From the NCBI GenBank assembly GCA_040389065.1, contig JAZKAR010000012.1, forward strand, positions 89,392 through 153,391: a stretch of DNA of 64,000 nt, read 5' to 3'. How positions within the stretch are numbered: the first letter of the stretch is position 1; every line of letters begins with the position of its first letter. The stretch is from JAZKAR01 sp040389065 (GTDB lineage Bacteria; Pseudomonadota; Gammaproteobacteria; Burkholderiales; Casimicrobiaceae). Below the pieces are notes generated by a model that saw only the letters and a list, made by a program, of their open reading frames with translations, did no database searches and was not told where the DNA came from. Shown one piece after another: positions 8,088-16,827 of this stretch. Position numbers and translations under genes: made by a program.

Positions 8088-8529
8088 TGCTGTTGCCTCT
8101 ATCATTTAGAGCTTACACATACTGTTTCTTCAGCAAGTTTAGCAGCTAATGGTTCATCATTAAGCATCAACCGTTTTGTATACCTTAATATTTACGTACT
8201 ATACTGCGCATTCATCCTTATTAGAGTTCGCTAAGGCTTTCTGCGTATTGAAACTTATAATAAGGATCTTTATAGTGGTTATCCTTCCTTATTACTAATA
8301 CAGATCTGCATGATTGCTCAATTCTAAACAATCAACACACTGCGAAGGTCTTCTGCCATGACACATTTACACTCAACAGTATTAACATTATAAGTTAGGC
8401 AGTTAAGTTCTATTAAGAAATGGCAACATAGCCAGTACACGGCGCACTGCAAGTTGCTAACATGCCAAGAGAATTCAACGGCGTAACTTTTAAAGATTTA
8501 AAAAATACATAACATAAAAGCGTACCTAC
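8088..8529. other. 442-bp spacer before the ABC exporter
   Basis: No ORF is supported. It holds an inverted repeat ATCCTTATTA/TAATAAGGAT (8214-8223 with 8258-8267) and a decayed MITE copy (8389-8492). Part of it (TAATGGTTCATCATTAAG near 8147) resembles one arm of the long inverted repeat upstream of pnp at 55426, possibly a remnant. Confidence 0.4.
8389..8492. repeat. Decayed MITE copy (subfamily 2)
   Basis: The left end TATAAGTTAGGCAGTT matches the consensus terminal repeat at 14 of 16 positions and the right end reads GCGTAACTTTTA. The interior carries CCAGTACACGGCGCACTGCAAGTTG and CCAAGAGAATTCAAC in pieces, a variant shared with the copies at 25483 and 51187, so these three form an older subfamily. 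Flanks AACAT and AAGAT match at 4 of 5. Confidence 0.75.
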
Positions 8530-10308
8530 ATGCCAGATCATGCAAAAGACGATCAATTCCTTAAACCATCACTTTGGGCATTGATCAAACCTTATTTCTT
8601 CTCAGAAGAACGTTGGATTGCTTTAGGCTTACTTGTGGCTAATATTGCTTTAAGCCTAGCGATCATATGGGTAAATGTAGAGCTAAACGGCTGGAAAGGC
8701 GAGTTCTATAATAGCTTGCAGAATAAAAACCTTTCGGCCTTCAAAACGCTTATTTTGCAATTTACTGGCTGGGCATTTTTATTTATTATTTTTTCTGTAT
8801 ACCAAACCTATCTGATGCAGTTACTGCAAATACGTTGGCGAAAATGGTTAACGGATATTTATCTAGCACGATGGATGTCAAAAGCCACACATTATCGCAT
8901 GACATTTTCTTCTTACAGCTCAGATAACCCAGATCAGCGTATAGCAGAAGACTTAAAGCTATTTGTAGATGCAACTCTCTCTTTATTTTTTGGGTTGATA
9001 ACCTCTATTGTAAGTTTTATTTCATTTGTTGGTATTTTATGGGTACTTTCTGGCCCTATTACATTATTTGGAATTACTATTCCGGGTTATATGGTATGGA
9101 TTGCCTTAGCTTATGCATTAGTTGGCAGCTTAGGAGCGCATAAAATCGGACGCCCCTTAATTTATTTAAATGTTGACCAACAGCACCGCGAAGCCGACTT
9201 TCGTTTTGCTCTTGTTAGAGCACGCGAAAACAGCGAGGGCATTGCGCTCTATCATGGAGAACCTCAAGAATTAAAGCTTTTTCAACTACGCTTTGCGGAA
9301 GTTGTAAAAAACTGGTGGCTGATTATGAAGCAACAAAAACGCTTTAGCTGGTTCGCATCGTTTTATGGTCAATTAGCAGTCATTTTCCCGATTCTTATTG
9401 CCTCCCCTCGCTATTTCTCTGGAGCAATTCAGCTAGGGGGACTCATGCAGATTAGCAATGCATTTGATGAGCTGCAAAAGGCACTCTCGTGGTTTGTTGA
9501 TAGCTATACTCGAATTGCAGAATGGCGCTCATCTATTGAGCGTTTGAATGGGTTTATTAAAAGTATGGAGCAAAGCCCTGTTAATCTTTCTCATACGCAG
9601 GCAAATCATATCGCTTTTAACAATACTCAGCTTATGCTGCCTAATGGTCAAGCGCTTCTTAACATTGAAGATGTATCTATCGAACCGGGGCAACATACTT
9701 TACTAACAGGCGCCTCAGGCTCAGGCAAAAGCACGCTTTTTCGTCTTATGGCAGGTATATGGCCGTTTGCTACCGGCACCATCAAGCATCCCTCAGAAGC
9801 TGAAATTTTGTTTTTGCCACAACGGCCCTACTTACCCATTGGTTCATTAAAAATGGTGCTTACTTACCCTGAAACATCGTCTGCGCATTCTGAAGAAATC
9901 CTTCGAGATGTTTTAACACGCGTTTATCTTCCGCACTTGATTCCATTACTTAACGAAACACATTATTGGACGCAAAACTTATCCCCCGGAGAACAACAAC
10001 GCCTGGCATTTGCCCGTGCGTTACTAATCAAACCCAAATGGCTTTTTTTAGATGAATCTACAAGTGCTTTAGATTTCGATGTAGAACAAGCACTTTATAC
10101 CCTGCTGCATGAAAGCATACCGCAAACAACAATTATCTCTATTGCCCATCGGCACAGCTTACGCGTCTTTCACAAACAAGAATGGGCTATTATTTCACCT
10201 CGTCATCATCATTCACTTGAAAATGAAAGAGAGGGTGAATCAAAATCATTACCGACGCTACACCAGCGACCGTTACAACGTCGAATAAATCGATTCAAGC
10301 CTACTTAA
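8530..10308 (+). CDS. ABC transporter with fused permease and ATPase, BacA/SbmA-YddA type
   Basis: A 592-residue half-transporter. The N-terminal ~330 residues form an SbmA/BacA-like membrane domain (LNGWKGEFYNSLQNKN, WRKWLTDIYLARWM, DNPDQRIAEDLKLFV, EADFRFALVRARENSEGIALYHGE), and the C-terminal domain is an ABC ATPase with Walker A GASGSGKST (~395-403), signature LSPGEQQRLAFARALL and Walker B WLFLDESTSALD. Relatives include E. coli YddA and mycobacterial Rv1819c, which move hydrophilic compounds such as cobalamin or peptides across the inner membrane. The substrate and direction here are unknown. It stands alone between the methyltransferase and creA, with a decayed MITE 37 bp upstream. Confidence 0.88.
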   Translation: MPDHAKDDQFLKPSLWALIKPYFFSEERWIALGLLVANIALSLAIIWVNVELNGWKGEFYNSLQNKNLSAFKTLILQFTGWAFLFIIFSVYQTYLMQLLQIRWRKWLTDIYLARWMSKATHYRMTFSSYSSDNPDQRIAEDLKLFVDATLSLFFGLITSIVSFISFVGILWVLSGPITLFGITIPGYMVWIALAYALVGSLGAHKIGRPLIYLNVDQQHREADFRFALVRARENSEGIALYHGEPQELKLFQLRFAEVVKNWWLIMKQQKRFSWFASFYGQLAVIFPILIASPRYFSGAIQLGGLMQISNAFDELQKALSWFVDSYTRIAEWRSSIERLNGFIKSMEQSPVNLSHTQANHIAFNNTQLMLPNGQALLNIEDVSIEPGQHTLLTGASGSGKSTLFRLMAGIWPFATGTIKHPSEAEILFLPQRPYLPIGSLKMVLTYPETSSAHSEEILRDVLTRVYLPHLIPLLNETHYWTQNLSPGEQQRLAFARALLIKPKWLFLDESTSALDFDVEQALYTLLHESIPQTTIISIAHRHSLRVFHKQEWAIISPRHHHSLENEREGESKSLPTLHQRPLQRRINRFKPT

Positions 10309-10334
10309 AATGTATCTTTACCGTTATCTACTGT

Positions 10335-10363
10335 TTGAAAATCAGTAAAAGCGCATGGTATAA
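10335..10363 (+). promoter_or_regulatory. Possible sigma-70 promoter of creA
   Basis: TTGAAA at 10335-10340 and GTATAA at 10358-10363 are separated by 17 bp and lie about 55 bp before the creA start codon. They match the -35 and -10 consensus at 5/6 and 4-5/6. No transcript data support it. Confidence 0.4.
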
Positions 10364-10416
10364 GCCTGCAAGGTATACTATAACCACTTCGTTTTGTGAC
10401 CCTGAGGAAGCCTTCA

Positions 10417-10884
10417 ATGAAAAAAAGAATTGCCCTTTATTGTTTTGCGCTAGTTTGCTCAAGCGTAGTTCATGCAGAAGAAATTGGCGCAGTCAGTACC
10501 GCGTTTCAGCTATTAGGAGCCAACCACAAAGTTGTTATAGAGGCTTTTGATGACCCTTCTGTTCAGGGTGTTTCATGTTATGTTGGTCGAGCAAAAACAG
10601 GTGGAATTAAAGGTACATTTGGAATTGCTAAAGACCCTTCTCGCTATTCGATTTCTTGTGTGCAAACAGGCGCGCTTCGCTTTTTAACGCCGTTGCCGAA
10701 CACAGAAGAAGTTTTTAAAGAAAGCGCTTCGTTTATTTTTAAACATGTGCGTGTTGTTCGTATTGTTGATGTAAAGCGTAATACGCTTACATATTTGACG
10801 TATTCAGACAGAGTCATTGAAGGCAGCCCTGATAATGCTATCGCGGCCATTCCTGTGCTAACACAAAAAATTCCTGTTAAATAA
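10417..10884 (+). CDS. creA: CreA family periplasmic protein
   Basis: A 155-residue protein of unknown biochemical role. I chose the ATG at 10417 because GAGGAAG sits 6 bases upstream, and MKKRIALYCFALVCSSVVHA is then a clean signal peptide cleaved before EE; an upstream Met in frame (10396) lacks this. The mature part carries the CreA pattern: KVVIEAFDDPSVQGVSCYVGRA, GIAKDPSRYSISCVQTG, and FKHVRVVRIVD...LTYLTYSDR. The two Cys of VSCYV and ISCVQ probably form a disulfide. It sits alone between the ABC exporter and the WGR gene; a hairpin TATGCCTG/CAGGCATA at 10955-10996 follows. Confidence 0.9.
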   Translation: MKKRIALYCFALVCSSVVHAEEIGAVSTAFQLLGANHKVVIEAFDDPSVQGVSCYVGRAKTGGIKGTFGIAKDPSRYSISCVQTGALRFLTPLPNTEEVFKESASFIFKHVRVVRIVDVKRNTLTYLTYSDRVIEGSPDNAIAAIPVLTQKIPVK

Positions 10885-11142
10885 ACGATAGCCATATTAT
10901 TCTGTTTACTTAATATTTTTCATATCTTTTGTTTTACTAAATATGTTCAAGTATTATGCCTGTCTGAACCTTATTAATGCATATAGGGCAGGCATACAAT
11001 ATATTATTTTGCAATTAGTGATCTTAGCAATGATCAGATAAAACCATTGCACTCTACAGACTCATACTATTATTTCTTTCTAACATAAGCCTTTTCACAT
11101 AACGTATGAACTGGCTTCTGAAAAAAGCTGGAGCACAGAATA

Positions 11143-11535
11143 ATGATCGAATGCGCTATTCTGTTAGAAGCACGAAATCCTGCAAAAAATATATTCCGCT
11201 CCTATTTTATCACTGCGCGCTATGATCTTTTCAAGCGATTATCAGTAGAAGTAACGCATGGCAGAATAGGCGCTCGAGGAAAACGATCAACATTTCATCC
11301 TAGCAATGAACAAGAAGCCTTTGAATATATCGCTGCTCTTTTACAGCGCAGAGCAAGCGCGTTTCAACGGCTAGGCACATCCTACACATTAAAATATTAT
11401 TCAGGTAAGTGGAATATGGATGAAGCCCTCTTCCCTTTTAGGCAAACTTTATTGTTTGAAGATACCTCTTCAACATCAGAAAAGAAAACCTCAATTAAAG
11501 AAATTATTAAAGACGGTGAAGGTCTTTTTGGTTGA
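11143..11535 (+). CDS. Stand-alone WGR-domain protein
   Basis: A 130-residue protein. Residues ~20-85 resemble a WGR domain: YDLFKRLSVEVTHGRIGARG, then HPSNEQEAFEYIAALLQRR. The family's Trp of W-G-R-I-G is His here. WGR domains bind nucleic acid ends in PARPs and occur alone or fused in bacterial DNA-related proteins; a nucleic-acid role is only inference. The C-terminal tail is acidic and unstructured-looking. GGAGC 11 bases before the ATG supports the start. No operon partner is visible: the next gene (H-NS-like) is 476 bp away across a MITE. Confidence 0.65.
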   Translation: MIECAILLEARNPAKNIFRSYFITARYDLFKRLSVEVTHGRIGARGKRSTFHPSNEQEAFEYIAALLQRRASAFQRLGTSYTLKYYSGKWNMDEALFPFRQTLLFEDTSSTSEKKTSIKEIIKDGEGLFG

Positions 11536-11634
11536 ATATATTTTTCGATCTTAAGTATTAAAGAGAAAAAATCACACAAAACAGCTATTGCTAGCCCTCC
11601 TCTGCTAGAAAATTCTATACGGTAGTTTATTTAT

Positions 11635-11748
11635 GTACTTAGAAGTTACGCAGTTGAGCGCTATCAAGGCATAGCAACGCAGACAGTACAAAGAAGTACG
11701 GCAAGTTGCTATAACGCAGAGAGAGCCAACTGCGTAACTTCTAGTACT
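11635..11748. mobile_element. Short-form MITE with 5-bp target duplication GTACT
   Basis: The element proper is 11640-11743 (104 bp) with the 17-bp terminal repeats, and is almost base-identical to the copy at 3764. It is flanked by GTACT at 11635-11639 and 11744-11748, a perfect 5-bp direct duplication of the kind left by transposition. Confidence 0.92.
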
Positions 11749-11804
11749 ATTCAATATTTAATTTCTTATTATCTTCTAAAATACATTATAATCAACCAAA
11801 TTTT

Positions 11805-11968
11805 TTATCCCTTTAAAAAAATAGTTTGGTTATTAAGAAACGACAAGTACAAGGCACGTTTAATCTATCTATTTGTAGTGCAGACAGAAAAGCTAAAATG
11901 AATATGATGCCTATTCGCTATTTATAATAACTTGTCTTTACTTATTCACGTTTCCTTAAAAGGGATAA
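11805..11968. repeat. Long inverted repeat upstream of the H-NS-like gene
   Basis: TTATCCCTTTAA at 11805-11816 is inverted as TTAAAAGGGATAA at 11956-11968 (one extra base). The unit is ~164 bp, similar in size to the inverted repeat at 55426-55583, and both arms contain an ATCCC...AAA core. It lies 43 bp before the H-NS-like start codon, so it may overlap that gene's promoter or be a second, older MITE type. Confidence 0.5.
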
Positions 11969-12011
11969 ATCAATCATTTTTTAATAACCTCTCTTACAAT
12001 AGGAAAAAACT

Positions 12012-12341
12012 ATGAGTGCCACATTAGATGATCTTCTCTCATCATTATCATTACAAGAATTGCTAGCAGCTCGTGAGAAAATTGAAGAGCGTATTGTTCG
12101 TGTTCAACGCTCTGAGCATAATGCAGCAAGAAAAAAGATTCTTGAACTTGCCCGTTTGCATGGAATTGATGTTTCTTTTTCAGAGGGTGAAGAAGCTTCT
12201 AAAAAAAGCAAGCTTCCTCCTAAATATCGTAATCCTGAAAATCAAAAACAAACTTGGCCTGGTCATGGCAAAAAACCAGCTTGGCTTGAAGGTCTGTTAG
12301 CTAAAGGTCATAAAGTAGACGAGTTTCTGATTCAGCCGTAA
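12012..12341 (+). CDS. H-NS family nucleoid-associated protein
   Basis: A 109-residue histone-like protein. The N-terminal half is helical with a dimerisation coil (LLSSLSLQELLAAREKIEERIVRVQR). The C-terminal DNA-binding domain reads PPKYRNPENQKQTWPGHGKKPAWL, the betaproteobacterial version of the H-NS motif with the WPGHGKKPAWL AT-hook-like loop that enters the minor groove of AT-rich DNA. Expected role: nucleoid structure and silencing of AT-rich, often foreign, genes. TAGGA upstream of the ATG is a plausible ribosome-binding site. It is monocistronic, preceded by a MITE and a long inverted repeat. Confidence 0.92.
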   Translation: MSATLDDLLSSLSLQELLAAREKIEERIVRVQRSEHNAARKKILELARLHGIDVSFSEGEEASKKSKLPPKYRNPENQKQTWPGHGKKPAWLEGLLAKGHKVDEFLIQP

Positions 12342-12492
12342 TAAAATTACGCTAGCTCTAGCAACGCTTCCCTTCCTCTTTTAAATACATAACCGATAAC
12401 TATAAAGAGGATGGGAAATTAACCTTCATTAGCACACGCTTCCTTCCTGCCTATCACCGAGATATTAGAGGCTACTTTTCGGAAGGAAATCC

Positions 12493-12795
12493 GTGCATCA
12501 GAAAATCATTTACATTCATACAAAAGCCCCTTCTAAACCTCAAATCAGCACTTCGTGTAATGGGTGCGGCATTTGCTGCTTAGCTGAATTATGCCCCTAT
12601 GGCATGCTACGTTTTTTACGTATAAAAGGACCCTGCCCTGCACTTGAATGGGAAACTGAACATAATCGATATGTCTGTGGATTTTTGAAACACGCTAAAA
12701 ATCCGGCTTTGCGCTGGTGGATAAAAAGAAGTATTGCCGCTGAAAAAGGATGTGATAGCACTGCTTCTATTGAAAATATTGCCCATTGCTCATAA
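12493..12795 (+). CDS. Small YkgJ-like cysteine-cluster protein
   Basis: A 100-residue protein beginning with GTG at 12493, preceded by GGAAGGAAAT. It contains the cysteine cluster CNGCGICC (residues ~22-29) and further Cys in LAELCPYG, KGPCPAL and RYVCGFL, a spacing seen in YkgJ/UPF0153-type proteins that are thought to bind zinc or an iron-sulfur cluster. The exact function is unknown. It is convergent with lapB, whose stop is 13 bp away. Confidence 0.65.
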   Translation: MHQKIIYIHTKAPSKPQISTSCNGCGICCLAELCPYGMLRFLRIKGPCPALEWETEHNRYVCGFLKHAKNPALRWWIKRSIAAEKGCDSTASIENIAHCS

Positions 12796-12808
12796 CACGT
12801 GAGACATT

Positions 12809-13996
12809 TTAAGATCGAAGCTCGGGCACGATAGGAAAAGGTTCCCAAGCACGACACGCCGGACACTGCCAATGGTGCCGATGCGCCACAAAACCGCAAC
12901 TTTCGCATCGGTAAATTTCATAGCGTCGGCTGTATACTTGTAAAACATGCGTCACTAAGGTCGCATCTTCATTATTAACATCTTCATGGCGCTCGCGGCG
13001 CGTTAATGCAAGCTTAAGCTGAATAAACGCCTTTAATAATGAAGGTGAAGGATATTCAGCTAATGCATCAAAAATGTTCTTTACTAAACCTTGCGGGTAA
13101 TCATCATATGTCATTGCCCACTCGCTCAGTGGCACAAGAAGCGCAGGAATTCGATGCCGTTCATAATAGCTTTTAAGATAATGATAGGTAGCCTCACGCG
13201 TGCCTAAAACTTCATCGGCTCGCTGCAATAAAGGGATCGCTAGTAGAATAGCATCAGGCTGATAAGTTTCCATCTCTAAACAGCTTTGCCTTACTGTTTC
13301 GAGCAAACCCTGCTGTACAGCAGACTCTGCACGCAATAACTGTGCACGCAAGCTATGAGGATTTTCTAGCAAAGCAGATAATAAGACCGCCTCTGCTTCT
13401 GCCCATAATTGACGGCTAATATACTGTACTGCCTGCTCGCATCGGTAATGCGCAATAACTTTTGACTCCGAACGCATGGCTTTTACTGCCCAGTGCCGTC
13501 GATGCTCTATTGCACGATCCCACTGAGCACTTTTTTCAAATAACTCAACCAATGCTCTTTCAGCTTCTAAACCTTGCTCAGAATCTTCTTTTAACGTTAA
13601 CAATACACTTTCTGCACGATCCCACAAACCTGCAGATAGGTAATCTCTTGCTAATGCTAGAGAAGCTTCGTTTCTTAACGTTTGGGTAACTCGGGGAGAA
13701 TGCTGTAATTGCTCATGCAAGTAGACAGCTTGTTGAAAACGCCCTTGCCTTCGATACAACTCGCCCAAAGCAAGTTGAAGCTCACCCGCATCGGGCTGGC
13801 GCTTTAATACTTCTGAGAGAAATAAAGTTGCTTCGTCTGTACGGTGCGCAAGAATAGCTTTTAAAGAATCGAAATACTGGCGTGGTAGCTCAGCCGCCTC
13901 ACGCATTAAATACCAAATATCTAAGCGTGCGCTTGCCCATCCTAATGCAAAAAATAGAGGGGGTAATACAAGCCAAAGCGAAAAATCGTTATCCAT
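12809..13996 (-). CDS. lapB: Lipopolysaccharide assembly protein B (LapB/YciM)
   Basis: Inner-membrane TPR protein that tunes LPS synthesis by bringing LpxC to FtsH and links LPS export. It has one N-terminal membrane helix (LWLVLPPLFFALGWASARLD), then a membrane-proximal stretch and TPR units (YFDSLKAILAHRTDEATLFL; ELQLALGELYRRQGRFQQAV). The C-terminal rubredoxin-like metal-binding knuckle has Cys pairs YRCESCGFV and WQCPACRAW. I prefer ATG 13996 (MDNDFSLWLVL) over a GTG two codons upstream. It belongs to cmk-rpsA-ihfB-lapA-lapB but is separated from lapA by 325 bp. Confidence 0.93.
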   Translation of the reverse strand: MDNDFSLWLVLPPLFFALGWASARLDIWYLMREAAELPRQYFDSLKAILAHRTDEATLFLSEVLKRQPDAGELQLALGELYRRQGRFQQAVYLHEQLQHSPRVTQTLRNEASLALARDYLSAGLWDRAESVLLTLKEDSEQGLEAERALVELFEKSAQWDRAIEHRRHWAVKAMRSESKVIAHYRCEQAVQYISRQLWAEAEAVLLSALLENPHSLRAQLLRAESAVQQGLLETVRQSCLEMETYQPDAILLAIPLLQRADEVLGTREATYHYLKSYYERHRIPALLVPLSEWAMTYDDYPQGLVKNIFDALAEYPSPSLLKAFIQLKLALTRRERHEDVNNEDATLVTHVLQVYSRRYEIYRCESCGFVAHRHHWQCPACRAWEPFPIVPELRS

Positions 13997-14321
13997 ACTC
14001 ACCAGGAGCTAATAAAATGATTTATATGGCTTGCTAAAATTAATTGCTTTATCTAAATGAAAACCTGAAAGAATATTTCACTCATGCATAAAATAGCTGT
14101 TCAAATTTTTAACAGTACTGCTGCTTAAATATTAATATACTATTTAAGTAACAATCTCCTGAAACAAATTTTACTACACGCATTTACATACTATATGAAA
14201 TAATCGAGTTAGACTTTTAGCACACTAATAGGCAAAGCACATACACATTTGATGCGAACGATCAAAAAATTTTGAACAGTAAAAAGAAAATTAACAACGA
14301 TCTTCTCTCACTAAATAAGTG
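13997..14321. other. Spacer between lapA and lapB with inverted repeats
   Basis: No ORF is supported. CTGTTCAAATTTTT at 14097-14110 is inverted (one base different in length) at 14265-14279. A smaller hairpin CTTAAATA/TATTTAAG lies inside it (14124-14131 with 14141-14148). lapA and lapB usually adjoin, so this ~180-bp unit looks inserted. Confidence 0.45.
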
Positions 14322-14675
14322 CTAAATACCATAATGACGATGTTCGTCTTCACCTTTAGGAGAAGCAGGAACTGCGCGTAATGCCTCTACTACGGATGAA
14401 ATACGGGGCGTGCTATCAGCATCAACAGATTGTGTTTTAGATAAAGAAAGTAACTCTGACGTTTGCCGCCTTTTCCAATGTCTAAACTGTAAACGACTTG
14501 TTGTATAACCTAATAACAAACCTATGAAACCAGCTAAAACCAGCCAAAGAAAAAAAGGCAGGGTGAGGCTATACCCAAGATAAAGGTGTAGTGTTTGAGG
14601 CTGCTTATTTTTAACAAATAACAGCGCCAATACTAAAATCACAACTACCCTGAGAACAGCCCACACTCTACGCAT
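14322..14675 (-). CDS. lapA: LapA domain (DUF1049) inner-membrane protein
   Basis: A 117-residue protein with two membrane helices, VWAVLRVVVILVLALLFVKN and LTLPFFLWLVLAGFIGLLLGY, followed by a basic segment (SRLQFRHWKRR) and a variable cytoplasmic tail. This is the LapA/YciS pattern; the family works with LapB in LPS assembly. It begins 26 bp after ihfB in the cmk-rpsA-ihfB-lapA run. The tail is longer than usual and ends KGEDEHRHYGI. Confidence 0.88.
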   Translation of the reverse strand: MRRVWAVLRVVVILVLALLFVKNKQPQTLHLYLGYSLTLPFFLWLVLAGFIGLLLGYTTSRLQFRHWKRRQTSELLSLSKTQSVDADSTPRISSVVEALRAVPASPKGEDEHRHYGI

Positions 14676-14701
14676 ATTAATTAACCCAGTCTTCCTAAAG
14701 A

Positions 14702-15022
14702 TCAGTCACGCTTAGCAGCAGATGCTGCAGATTTACCTGCACCTGATGTCGGACGTAATGATTCTCGCAAATATTTACCTGCTTTGAAGCTAGGAAAATA
14801 TTTACCATGCATCGGAAAAGTTTCTCCTGAGCGAGGGTTACGAGCAACTCGGGGAGGACGGTAGCTTAAATCAAAGCTACCGAATCCACGAATTTCAATA
14901 CGTTGGCCTGAGGCCAACGTTTCGCTCATTTGACCCAGAATCATGTCAACGACTTCTTCAGCTTTGCGAAGACTCATCCCCGAAAGACTACTTAATCGAA
15001 TCACAAGATCAGAACGGTTCAC
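14702..15022 (-). CDS. ihfB: Integration host factor subunit beta
   Basis: DNA-bending nucleoid protein that pairs with IHF-alpha (not in this window). The 106-residue product starts MNRSDLVIRLSSLSGMSLRKAEEVVD and has the IHF-beta signature IEIRGFGSFDLSYRPPRVARNPRSGE in overlapping pieces, with the intercalating Pro in the RNPRSGE arm, then KYFPSFKAGKYLRE. A 12-residue Ala/Ser/Lys tail follows. It starts 7 bp after rpsA, so the two are co-transcribed. Confidence 0.96.
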   Translation of the reverse strand: MNRSDLVIRLSSLSGMSLRKAEEVVDMILGQMSETLASGQRIEIRGFGSFDLSYRPPRVARNPRSGETFPMHGKYFPSFKAGKYLRESLRPTSGAGKSAASAAKRD

Positions 15023-15029
15023 GGCTTGA

Positions 15030-16739
15030 TTATCCTTGTTGAGATTGATCCAACTTAGCCTTCAAGAGTGCACCCAGGTTGGTCGTTCCGGCTCCGGCGA
15101 TATGCTCGCCAGAGGCCTTCTGGATAGCCTCTTGCTCATCAGCACTGTCTTTTGCTTTAACAGACAGACTAATACTACGGCTCTTACGATCCACACTGCT
15201 AATCATTGCTACAATGCTATCACCTTCTTTGAGGCGCTCACGCACATCCTCTACACGCTCACGAGAAATCTCGGAAGCACGTAGGTAGCCCTCTACATCA
15301 TCGGCTAACTGAATAACCGCACCTTTTGCGTCCAAGGTTTTTACAACACCTTGAACAATCTGACCTTTGTCATTTTGCGAAACATAGGTCATAAAAGGAT
15401 CATTATCAAGTTGCTTGATACCTAAAGAAATTCTCTCGCGCTCTACATCAATGGCAAGAATAACTGCCTCAACTTCATCGCCTTTCTTGAAGTTGCGGAC
15501 AACATCTTCACCTGTTTGTGCCCAAGAGAGGTCTGAAAGATGTACTAAACCATCGATATTGCCAGGCAATCCGATAAATACACCAAAATCAGTAATAGAT
15601 TTAATCTGACCGCGCACGCGCTCGCCTTTGGTATGGCCCGTTGCAAACTCTTCCCAAGGATTAGGTTTGCATTGTTTCATACCTAAAGAGATACGACGAC
15701 GTTCTTCATCAATCTCAAGAATCATCACCTCAACTTCGTCACCTAACTGCACAACTTTGCCGGGGTGTACATTCTTGTTTGTCCAGTCCATTTCTGAAAC
15801 GTGAACTAAACCTTCAATACCTTGCTCGATTTCAACAAAAGCGCCGTAATCGGTCATGTTGGTTACTTTACCAAACAAGCGAGTACCAGCTGGGTAACGC
15901 TGTGCTAAACCAACCCAAGGATCATCGCCTAATTGTTTAAGACCTAACGATACACGGTTTTTCTCTTGATCGAACTTCAATACTTTTGCAGTAACTTCAT
16001 CACCAACTGCCAATAACTCTGAAGGATGCTTTACTCGTCTCCAAGCAAGATCAGTGATGTGCAACAAGCCATCAATTCCGCCTAGATCAACGAACGCACC
16101 GTAATCTGTAATATTTTTAACAACACCTTTAACAACGGAGCCTTCTTGCAAGTTAGCAAGAAGTGCTTCGCGCTCTGCGCCTAAGCTAGCTTCAAGCACA
16201 GCGCGGCGTGATACCACGACGTTATTACGCTTACGATCAAGCTTAATAACTTTAAATTCAAGGGTTTTACCTTCATAGGGGGTTGTATCTTTGATAGGAC
16301 GCACATCGACCAGTGAACCTGGCAAAAATGCACGCACGCTATTTACAAGAACCGTTAAACCACCTTTTACTTTACCTGTAATTGTACCTGTTACCAGGTC
16401 TTGTCTTTCCATTGCTACTTCAAGATCATTCCAGGCAGCTAAGCGTTTTGCACGATCACGGGAAAGTCGGGTCTCACCATGGCCATCTTCCAATGTTTCA
16501 ATCGCAACTTGTACGAAATCACCAATTTTAACAGTCACCTCACCCGCATCATTATGAAACTCTTCAATAGCGATTACGCTTTCGGATTTTAAACCTGCAT
16601 TCACAATCACACGATTAGGTTCAATACGTACAACTTCAGCTGTAATCACTTCGCCTGTACGCATTTCTTGACGTAACAGACTCTCTTCAAATAAGGCGGC
16701 AAAACTCTCTATACCGAGAGGTGTTGTATTAGGGGTCAT
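15030..16739 (-). CDS. rpsA: 30S ribosomal protein S1
   Basis: A 569-residue S1 protein that binds mRNA on the 30S subunit. About six OB-fold S1 repeats are readable; clear examples are GSVVKGVVKNITDYGAFVDL, GTRLFGKVTNMTDYGAFVEI, GERVRGQIKSITDFGVFIGL and GQIVQGVVKTLDAKGAVIQL. Repeats end in the usual ISLGMKQ/ISLGIKQ. Length fits proteobacterial S1 (about 560). It lies 88 bp after cmk and 7 bp before ihfB. Confidence 0.98.
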   Translation of the reverse strand: MTPNTTPLGIESFAALFEESLLRQEMRTGEVITAEVVRIEPNRVIVNAGLKSESVIAIEEFHNDAGEVTVKIGDFVQVAIETLEDGHGETRLSRDRAKRLAAWNDLEVAMERQDLVTGTITGKVKGGLTVLVNSVRAFLPGSLVDVRPIKDTTPYEGKTLEFKVIKLDRKRNNVVVSRRAVLEASLGAEREALLANLQEGSVVKGVVKNITDYGAFVDLGGIDGLLHITDLAWRRVKHPSELLAVGDEVTAKVLKFDQEKNRVSLGLKQLGDDPWVGLAQRYPAGTRLFGKVTNMTDYGAFVEIEQGIEGLVHVSEMDWTNKNVHPGKVVQLGDEVEVMILEIDEERRRISLGMKQCKPNPWEEFATGHTKGERVRGQIKSITDFGVFIGLPGNIDGLVHLSDLSWAQTGEDVVRNFKKGDEVEAVILAIDVERERISLGIKQLDNDPFMTYVSQNDKGQIVQGVVKTLDAKGAVIQLADDVEGYLRASEISRERVEDVRERLKEGDSIVAMISSVDRKSRSISLSVKAKDSADEQEAIQKASGEHIAGAGTTNLGALLKAKLDQSQQG

Positions 16740-16827
16740 AAAAAGAATAATCTCTTAGTTAAAATTACTAAAATTAGTCATAAAAGAAGGGTATTTATTT
16801 TTAATAAATACATCCTTCACCTTTAGC

